From: Pseudomonas deceptionensis
Lineage (GTDB): Bacteria; Pseudomonadota; Gammaproteobacteria; Pseudomonadales; Pseudomonadaceae
Direction of reading: 5' to 3'
Assembly (NCBI RefSeq): GCF_900106095.1
Contig: NZ_FNUD01000002.1
Coordinates: forward strand, 1,571,501 to 1,635,500
DNA: 64,000 nt
Shown: positions 58,346-64,000 of the stretch, in pieces
Layout: each line of letters begins with the position of its first letter
How positions within the stretch are numbered: position 1 is the first letter of the stretch
Notes under the pieces: generated by a model
What the model saw: the letters and a program-made list of their open reading frames with translations, nothing else
Database searches by the model: none
What the model was told of the DNA's origin: nothing
Position numbers and translations under genes: made by a program

Positions 58346-58759
58346 TTATGGCCGGTTGTTTTGAACTTTAAGCAGGTCGCGGATTTCGCCCAATAGTTCT
58401 TCTTCTTTGGACGGCAGTGGCGGAGCACTTGGCGCGACGGCCTCTTCACGCTTGAGGCGGTTGATTGCCTTTACACCCATAAAAATGGCGAACGCGACGA
58501 TGATGAAGTCGATCACGCTCTGGATGAATTTGCCATAGGCCACGACCACGGCTGGCGCATCGCCAACGGCGGCTTTAAGCGTAATGGCCAGGTCACTGAA
58601 GTCCACACCGCCAATCAACAACCCCAGCGGTGGCATGACAACGTCACCCACAAAGGACGAAACGATTTTGCCAAATGCCGCGCCGATGATGATACCGACG
58701 GCCATATCGACCACGTTCCCTTTGACCGCGAAGGCCTTGAACTCACTTATCACGCCCAT
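58346..58759 (-). CDS. mscL: Large-conductance mechanosensitive channel
   Basis: A 137-residue inner-membrane protein that opens under membrane tension to relieve osmotic down-shock. The N-terminal helix and first pore helix ([46 protein letters not shown]) are typical, and TM2 ([22 protein letters not shown]) and the C-terminal bundle ([15 protein letters not shown]) follow. Length matches E. coli MscL (136). I start at 58759; the open frame extends 17 codons more, but [10 protein letters not shown] is the conserved start. Confidence 0.96.
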   Translation of the reverse strand: MGVISEFKAFAVKGNVVDMAVGIIIGAAFGKIVSSFVGDVVMPPLGLLIGGVDFSDLAITLKAAVGDAPAVVVAYGKFIQSVIDFIIVAFAIFMGVKAINRLKREEAVAPSAPPLPSKEEELLGEIRDLLKVQNNRP

Positions 58760-59039
58760 TGGATATTCCTTGTTACAGATGAGGTTGGTGGGTGCAGTGT
58801 AATTCAGCATGGCAGATCATGCCTGCGCCGCTGTTTGCATGTGTGCAGTAATCGACCTGCTCAATGGCCATAAGTTTTCTACAGCGCTGCAAGTGGCGCC
58901 CGGTACGCGATTGATTACCCCAATGCCAGACCTTTTTTTCAATGGCCGGCTTGAGACCTTTCTATTTAGAGTTTGCCCCGCAGGCCTCTAGCCTCTGGTC
59001 AGCGCTGATACGCGCATCCAATAACCAGAGGACATACGC

Positions 59040-60581
59040 ATGACCACCTCCCTGGGCTTCGGCCTGGCTTCACAGCGCCGCCTGCTGTGTGTTTTAAGCG
59101 CCAGCCTGCTTTCGGTTTCGGCCCACGCCGCAACCCTGACCCGCGATAACGGTGCGGCTGTCGGTGATAACCAGAACTCCCAGACGGCAGGGGCCAACGG
59201 CCCGGTCTTGTTGCAGGACGTGCAGTTGCTGCAAAAACTTCAGCGCTTTGACCGTGAGCGTATTCCTGAGCGGGTCGTGCATGCTCGCGGTACCGGCGCG
59301 CACGGCACGTTTACCGTCACCAATGACCTGAGCGACCTGACCAAAGCCCGTGTGTTTGCTGCAGGCGAAACCACCCCGGTATTTGTGCGGTTTTCGGCCG
59401 TGGTGCATGGCACCCACTCGCCAGAAACCCTGCGCGACCCGCGCGGCTTTGCCACCAAGTTCTACACCGCTGACGGTAACTGGGACCTGGTAGGCAACAA
59501 CTTCCCGACGTTCTTTATTCGTGACGCGATCAAGTTTCCGGACATGGTTCACGCGTTCAAACCCGACCCGCGCACCAACCTTGACGACGACTCGCGCCGG
59601 TTCGACTTCTTCTCCCACGTGCCGGAAGCCACACGCACCTTGACCGAGCTGTACTCCAACGCGGGTACCCCGGCCAGCTACCGTGAGATGGACGGTAACG
59701 GCGTACACGCCTACAAACTGGTAAATGCCAAGGGCGATGTACGTTATGTGAAGTTCCACTGGAAGAGCCTTCAGGGGCTGCACAACCTTGACCCGAAACA
59801 AGTGACTCAGGTTCAGGGCCAGGACTACAGCCACATGACTAACGATCTGGTCACTCACATCAACAAGGGCGACTTCCCCAAGTGGGACCTGTATGTGCAA
59901 GTGCTCAAGCCTGAAGACCTGAAGTCGTTTGATTTTGACCCGCTGGACGCCACCAAAATCTGGCCGGGCGTGCCTGAGCGCAAAGTCGGGCAAATGGTCC
60001 TGAACCGCAACCCGGCCAACGTCTTCCAGGAAACCGAACAGGTCGCCATGGCCCCGGCCAACCTGGTGCCAGGTATCGAGCCATCCGAAGACCGCTTGCT
60101 GCAGGGTCGGGTGTTCTCGTATGCCGATACCCAGATGTACCGCCTGGGGGCCAACGCCCTGCAATTGCCAATCAACGCGCCGCGAGTTGCGGTGAACAAT
60201 GGCAATCAGGACGGTGCGATGAACATCGGCCACACCAGCAGTGGTGTGAACTATCAGCCGAGCCGCTTGATGCCGCGTGAAGAGCCGCAAGCCGCGCGTT
60301 ATATCGAAACGCCGCTGTCGGGCACCACCCAGCAGGCGAAGATTCAGCGTGAGCAGAACTTCAAGCAGGCCGGTGATTTGTATCGCTCATTCAGCAAGAA
60401 AGAGCGTCAGGACCTGATTGAAAACTTCGGCGGCTCACTGGCGACAACAGACGATGAAAGCAAGCACATCATCCTGTCGTTCCTCTACAAGGCCGATCCC
60501 GAGTACGGCACCGGCGTGACCAAAGTGGCCAAGGGCGACCTGGCGCGGGTCAAGGCACTGGCTTCCAAACTGGTGGATTAA
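59040..60581 (+). CDS. katB: Periplasmic/secreted catalase KatB
   Basis: A 513-residue heme catalase with a signal peptide (cleaved near residue 30, after SAHA). The distal His81 (ERVVHARGTGAHG), the catalytic Asn (DLVGNNFPTFFIRDAIKFPDMVHAFKPDP) and the proximal heme-ligand Tyr (RVFSYADTQMYRLG) are present. The length equals P. aeruginosa KatB. It degrades hydrogen peroxide outside the cytoplasm and is normally induced by peroxide through OxyR. A 280-base region lies upstream in which I cannot point to a firm OxyR site. It is followed by ankB, as in P. aeruginosa. Confidence 0.95.
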   Translation: MTTSLGFGLASQRRLLCVLSASLLSVSAHAATLTRDNGAAVGDNQNSQTAGANGPVLLQDVQLLQKLQRFDRERIPERVVHARGTGAHGTFTVTNDLSDLTKARVFAAGETTPVFVRFSAVVHGTHSPETLRDPRGFATKFYTADGNWDLVGNNFPTFFIRDAIKFPDMVHAFKPDPRTNLDDDSRRFDFFSHVPEATRTLTELYSNAGTPASYREMDGNGVHAYKLVNAKGDVRYVKFHWKSLQGLHNLDPKQVTQVQGQDYSHMTNDLVTHINKGDFPKWDLYVQVLKPEDLKSFDFDPLDATKIWPGVPERKVGQMVLNRNPANVFQETEQVAMAPANLVPGIEPSEDRLLQGRVFSYADTQMYRLGANALQLPINAPRVAVNNGNQDGAMNIGHTSSGVNYQPSRLMPREEPQAARYIETPLSGTTQQAKIQREQNFKQAGDLYRSFSKKERQDLIENFGGSLATTDDESKHIILSFLYKADPEYGTGVTKVAKGDLARVKALASKLVD

Positions 60582-60600
60582 CTCCTGGGTTTTACCCCAA

Positions 60601-60627
60601 CCCTCTCCCTGTGGGAGAGGGGCTTTT
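60601..60627 (+). terminator. Hairpin with T-tract between katB and ankB
   Basis: CCCTCTCCC at 60601-60609 and GGGAGAGGG at 60613-60621 form a perfect stem with loop TGT, followed by GCTTTT. It probably reduces expression of ankB relative to katB. Confidence 0.6.
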
Positions 60628-60658
60628 GATTCAAGCGAGCAATTGCAGGTAATCCACA

Positions 60659-61189
60659 ATGCATATTTTTATTTCCCTGACCCTGCTGCTTGCCAGCGGC
60701 ATCTGTATTGCCGAAGAGCCCGACGTACAAACACAACTCCAGAACCATTACTTTGACGCCGCCCGTCGCGGTGATGTGGCGATGCTCGATACCTTTATCG
60801 CGTCGCACTACGGGCTCGATACCCAGGACAACAAAGGCTACACCGCGTTAATCCTTGCGGCCTACAACGGTCAGGGCGAGGCGGTAGAGCATCTGCTCAA
60901 AGCCGGCGCCAATGCCTGTGTGCAAGACCAACGTGGCAACACCGCCCTGATGGGCGCCATTTTCAAGGGCGAGCTCAAGATTGCCCGCCGTTTGCTCGCC
61001 ACCGACTGCAACCCCGACCAGCGCAACGGCGCCGGGCAAACAGCGGCGATGTACGCGGGTCTGTTTAAGCGGGTCGAGTTGCTCAATGACTTGTCCGGCA
61101 AAGGCGCGGACCTGAATGCCGAAGATGCATCGGGTAACAGTGCCGCTCGGCTGGCCAATGGCGAAATCCGCATGCCAGTGTCGCGCTGA
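60659..61189 (+). CDS. ankB: Ankyrin-repeat periplasmic protein AnkB
   Basis: A 176-residue protein with a signal peptide (MHIFISLTLLLASGICIA, 18 residues) and four ankyrin repeats (YFDAARRGDVAMLDTFIAS, NKGYTALILAAYNGQGEAVEHLLKAGANA, QRGNTALMGAIFKGELKIARRLLAT, GAGQTAAMYAGLFKRVELLNDLSGKGADLNAEDASGN). In P. aeruginosa AnkB is needed for full KatB activity, possibly as an anchor or antioxidant support in the periplasm. Here the gene begins 77 bases after katB, separated by a hairpin. Confidence 0.93.
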   Translation: MHIFISLTLLLASGICIAEEPDVQTQLQNHYFDAARRGDVAMLDTFIASHYGLDTQDNKGYTALILAAYNGQGEAVEHLLKAGANACVQDQRGNTALMGAIFKGELKIARRLLATDCNPDQRNGAGQTAAMYAGLFKRVELLNDLSGKGADLNAEDASGNSAARLANGEIRMPVSR

Positions 61190-61234
61190 TCACGGCCGGG
61201 TGGGCTATCATCGCGGTTTTTCCGTGGAGTTCAG

Positions 61235-62602
61235 ATGGCCAAGCCCAAGCGCATTTACGGCTGCACCGAGTGCGGCGCAACCTTTCCCAAGTGGGCCGGG
61301 CAGTGTGGCGAGTGTGGCGTCTGGAACACCCTGGTCGAAACCATTGTAGAAAGCGGCGCGGCCGCGCCACCCAGCGCCCGTACCGGCTGGACCGGGCAAC
61401 AGGCACAGATCAAGACCCTGGCCGAAGTCAGCATCGCTGAAATCCCGCGCTTCTCCACCGCCTCCGGCGAGCTGGACCGGGTGCTCGGTGGCGGTCTGGT
61501 TGATGGCTCGGTGGTGCTGATCGGCGGCGATCCGGGTATCGGCAAGTCGACGATCCTGCTGCAAACCTTGTGTCATATGGCCACGCGCATGCCTGCGCTG
61601 TATGTCACCGGTGAAGAGTCCCAGCAGCAAGTGGCCATGCGCGCCCGGCGTTTGGGGCTGCCGCAGGATCAACTCAAGGTGATGACCGAAACCTGCATCG
61701 AAAGCATCATCGCCACCGCCAAACTGGAAAAGCCCAAGGTCATGGTGATCGACTCGATCCAGACCATCTTCACCGAACAGCTTCAATCGGCGCCGGGCGG
61801 CGTATCGCAAGTGCGCGAGAGCGCGGCATTGCTGGTGCGTTATGCAAAGTCCAGCGGCACGGCGATTTTCCTGGTGGGCCACGTGACCAAAGAGGGTGCG
61901 CTGGCCGGGCCCCGCGTGCTGGAGCACATGGTGGATACCGTGCTGTATTTCGAGGGCGAGTCCGATGGCCGTTTGCGCTTGCTGCGGGCGGTGAAAAACC
62001 GCTTCGGTGCAGTCAACGAGCTGGGCGTGTTCGGTATGACCGACAAAGGCTTGAAAGAAGTCTCCAACCCGTCTGCAATTTTCCTTACTCGCGCTCAGGA
62101 AGAAGTGCCGGGCAGTGTGGTCATGGCCACATGGGAAGGCACCCGGCCCATGCTGGTGGAAGTGCAGGCGCTGGTGGATGACAGCCATATGTCCAACCCG
62201 CGCCGTGTGACCCTGGGCCTGGACCAGAATCGCCTGGCCATGTTGCTGGCGGTCCTGCACCGCCACGGCGGTATCCCGACTCACGATCAGGACGTGTTCC
62301 TCAACGTTGTGGGCGGGGTCAAAGTGTTGGAGACCGCGTCAGACCTGGCGTTGATGGCAGCCGTGATGTCCAGCCTGCGCAACCGGCCGCTGCCCCATGA
62401 CTTGCTGGTGTTCGGCGAAGTCGGTCTGTCTGGCGAAGTACGCCCTGTGCCAAGCGGTCAGGAGCGGCTTAAGGAAGCGGCCAAGCACGGCTTCAAGCGC
62501 GCCATCGTGCCCAAGGGCAACGCCCCGAAAGAATCCCCGCCGGGGTTGCAGGTGATCAGCGTGACCCGTCTGGAGCAGGCGCTGGATGCGTTGTTCGAGT
62601 AG
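61235..62602 (+). CDS. radA: DNA repair protein RadA (Sms)
   Basis: A 455-residue ATPase helping recombination by branch migration. It has a C4 zinc finger at the N terminus (YGCTECGATFPKWAGQCGECGVW, residues 9-31), RecA-like core with Walker A GGDPGIGKST near residue 96, the RadA-specific KNRFG motif near residue 252 (VKNRFGAVNELG) and a Lon-like C-terminal domain (DLALMAAVMSSLRNRPLPHDLLVFGEVGLSGEVRPV). Length matches the family. The upstream GGAG is well placed. Confidence 0.96.
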   Translation: MAKPKRIYGCTECGATFPKWAGQCGECGVWNTLVETIVESGAAAPPSARTGWTGQQAQIKTLAEVSIAEIPRFSTASGELDRVLGGGLVDGSVVLIGGDPGIGKSTILLQTLCHMATRMPALYVTGEESQQQVAMRARRLGLPQDQLKVMTETCIESIIATAKLEKPKVMVIDSIQTIFTEQLQSAPGGVSQVRESAALLVRYAKSSGTAIFLVGHVTKEGALAGPRVLEHMVDTVLYFEGESDGRLRLLRAVKNRFGAVNELGVFGMTDKGLKEVSNPSAIFLTRAQEEVPGSVVMATWEGTRPMLVEVQALVDDSHMSNPRRVTLGLDQNRLAMLLAVLHRHGGIPTHDQDVFLNVVGGVKVLETASDLALMAAVMSSLRNRPLPHDLLVFGEVGLSGEVRPVPSGQERLKEAAKHGFKRAIVPKGNAPKESPPGLQVISVTRLEQALDALFE

Positions 62603-62677
62603 GGTTCAGAGGGGCAATAAAGTCTGCAACGGCTGATGGCTGCATGTGATCAGCCCCCCGTGGCAGACGCCGGCGCC

Positions 62678-62760
62678 GCGCTGCACAAATGTGCAGCGCC
62701 GCTTGGCACAAAACCATAAAAGAAGGCTCTAGACCAACGTTAGGGGCTGGTCTTTAGAGC
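62678..62760 (+). promoter_or_regulatory. Two hairpins in the radA-cstA gap
   Basis: GCGCTGCACA-AA-TGTGCAGCGC at 62678-62699 is a perfect 10-bp stem. GCTCTAGACCA at 62726-62736 pairs with TGGTCTTTAGAGC at 62748-62760 with a two-base bulge. The first could end radA, although no T-run follows; the second may be a leader structure or regulator site for cstA. Confidence 0.35.
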
Positions 62761-62816
62761 TGGTAGCGCTAAACTCCGGGGGCAAACCTTCTTGTCCAAC
62801 TGGCCGGAATATAAAA

Positions 62817-64000
62817 ATGAATAATAAAAATAGCCTGCTGCGCCACATTCCGTGGCTGGTGCTGGCAATTGTAGGAGCCTGCGCCTTGGGCGTAGTGGCC
62901 TTGCGTCGAGGCGAGGCGATCAACGCCTTGTGGATCGTAGTGGCAGCTGTTGCCATCTATCTGGTTGCTTATCGTTATTACAGTTTGTTTATCGCTACAA
63001 AAGTGATGCAGCTGGACCCACTGCGCGCAACACCGGCGGTGGTCAATAACGACGGTCTGGACTATGTGCCAACCAACAAACACATTCTTTTTGGTCACCA
63101 CTTTGCCGCCATTGCTGGCGCCGGGCCTCTGGTCGGGCCGGTTCTGGCTGCGCAAATGGGCTACCTGCCGGGCACGCTCTGGCTGATCGCCGGTGTGGTG
63201 CTGGCCGGTGCGGTGCAGGACTTTATGGTCCTGTTCATGTCCACCCGCCGCAACGGTCGCTCCCTGGGCGACATGGTGCGCGAGGAAATGGGCAAGGTGC
63301 CTGGCACCATCGCGCTGTTTGGCTGCTTCCTGATCATGATCATCATCCTTGCGGTGCTGGCGCTGATCGTGGTGAAAGCCTTGGCCGAGAGCCCGTGGGG
63401 CATGTTCACGGTGATGGCAACCATCCCGATCGCGATGTTCATGGGCATTTACATGCGCTACATCCGCCCGGGTCGTATTGGTGAGATATCGGTCGTCGGC
63501 GTACTGCTGTTGCTCGGTTCGATCTGGCTGGGGGGCCAGATTGCGGCCAGCCCGGAGTGGGCCCCGGTGTTTACCTTCACCGGTACGCAAATCACCTGGA
63601 TGCTGATCGGTTACGGCTTTGTGGCAGCGGTACTGCCGGTGTGGCTGGTACTGGCACCACGTGACTATCTGTCGACATTCCTCAAGATCGGTACGATCGT
63701 GGCCCTGGCCATCGGCATTCTGGTCACCATGCCAGAGCTGAAAATGCCGGCATTGACCCAGTTCACCGACGGCACCGGCCCGGTGTGGAAAGGCGGTCTG
63801 TTTCCGTTCCTGTTCATCACCATTGCCTGCGGCGCGGTATCGGGTTTCCACGCACTGATTGCCTCGGGTACTACACCCAAACTGCTGGATAACGAATGCA
63901 ACTCCCGTTACATCGGCTACGGCGCGATGCTGATGGAGTCCTTTGTGGCCATCATGGCAATGGTTGCCGCTTCGGTCATCGAGCCGGGTGTGTACTTCGC
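62817..64000 (+). CDS. cstA: Carbon starvation protein A, pyruvate/peptide permease (3' end outside window)
   Basis: The frame is open from 62817 to the end of the window, giving 394 residues of a protein that normally has about 690. It starts SLLRHIPWLVLAIVGACALGVVALRRGEAINALWIVVAAVAIYLVAYRYYSLFIA and continues with NNDGLDYVPTNKHILFGHHFAAIAGAGPLVGPVLAAQMGYLPG, the CstA signature. Many hydrophobic helices follow. CstA proteins import pyruvate or peptides under carbon limitation. The ribosome site is weak (GGAA nine bases before). An AANAANAA motif overlapping the start suggests Hfq/Crc-mediated repression. Confidence 0.95.
   Translation, partial: MNNKNSLLRHIPWLVLAIVGACALGVVALRRGEAINALWIVVAAVAIYLVAYRYYSLFIATKVMQLDPLRATPAVVNNDGLDYVPTNKHILFGHHFAAIAGAGPLVGPVLAAQMGYLPGTLWLIAGVVLAGAVQDFMVLFMSTRRNGRSLGDMVREEMGKVPGTIALFGCFLIMIIILAVLALIVVKALAESPWGMFTVMATIPIAMFMGIYMRYIRPGRIGEISVVGVLLLLGSIWLGGQIAASPEWAPVFTFTGTQITWMLIGYGFVAAVLPVWLVLAPRDYLSTFLKIGTIVALAIGILVTMPELKMPALTQFTDGTGPVWKGGLFPFLFITIACGAVSGFHALIASGTTPKLLDNECNSRYIGYGAMLMESFVAIMAMVAASVIEPGVYF
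62820..62827 (+). promoter_or_regulatory. Hfq/Crc catabolite-activity motif at the cstA start
   Basis: AATAATAA directly after the ATG of cstA matches the AANAANAA motif that Hfq and Crc use to block translation in Pseudomonas when a preferred carbon source is present. The flanks (ATAAAA before, AAAT after) are also A-rich and unstructured. Confidence 0.5.

Noticed and set aside
58809..58991. 60-codon frame upstream of katB
   Set aside because: No ribosome site, no recognisable sequence, and it lies in the katB promoter region.
1..64000. CRISPR arrays, tRNA or rRNA genes, insertion sequences
   Set aside because: I looked for regularly spaced repeats, cloverleaf genes with CCA-like ends and transposase motifs and saw none. 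The only repeats are scattered REP hairpins.

Overview
The window is a stretch of Pseudomonas chromosome, GC-rich and gene-dense. The evidence is the Pseudomonas-type complement (PcaQ with PcaHG, QuiC, a complete Has heme system, CioAB, KatB-AnkB), the GTAGCCGCTG and GTGGGAGCGAGC families of intergenic REP hairpins between genes, and frequent GTG or TTG starts with good Shine-Dalgarno sites. It resembles the fluorescens side of the genus, but the species cannot be fixed from the sequence. I see no tRNA, rRNA, integrase, transposase, phage gene or CRISPR array.

Layout. 1-11046: the end of a hybrid sensor kinase with a dead receiver, aidB, amn, rluE, a DUF2788 membrane protein, an Lrp-type regulator, a candidate small RNA with a strong terminator, a secreted Gln/Asn-rich DUF6515 protein, a FieF-like metal exporter, a lipoprotein and hrpB. 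11229-17527: a minus-strand catabolic cluster (GntR, DUF2848, amidase, MFS, LysR-like DNA-binding protein, aldehyde dehydrogenase) that is decaying: an aminotransferase is reduced to a 42-codon stub and the LysR-like protein lacks an effector domain. 17762-29128: housekeeping genes (phosphatase-family protein, YciC-like, NYN nuclease plus DEDDh exonuclease, YedA-like exporter, rhlE, flavoprotein, HDAC-like deacetylase opposite a GNAT acetyltransferase, tesB, HAD phosphatase, YpfJ peptidase).

29414-37652 is an aromatic-funnel region: pcaQ and pcaHG (protocatechuate ring cleavage), then a DMT transporter, an MFS carboxylate importer, quiC (3-dehydroshikimate to protocatechuate) and its TetR regulator. 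A PcaQ-type operator overlaps the pcaQ stop codon. 37755-47518 is the heme-acquisition operon hasISRADEF: Fur-controlled sigma factor, anti-sigma, outer-membrane receptor, hemophore and its dedicated type I secretion apparatus.

47632-64000: trmA and a purine permease, a small secreted protein, an EntS-like MFS, the cyanide-insensitive quinol oxidase cioA-cioB-cioC with a perfect Anr box upstream and a one-base frameshift in cioB at a G7 tract, rlmG, a LuxR-type solo with altered ligand-pocket residues, fpr, mscL, katB-ankB, radA and the first two thirds of cstA, which has an Hfq/Crc-type motif at its start codon.

Most of the window is ordinary core genome. The observations most worth following are the G-tract frameshift in cioB (with the same sequence context, in frame, in hasR), the eroded catabolic operon, the LuxR solo, the unassigned RNA-like region before 5919, and REP hairpins that supply stop codons to several genes. 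I did not find a convincing wholly new multi-gene system.
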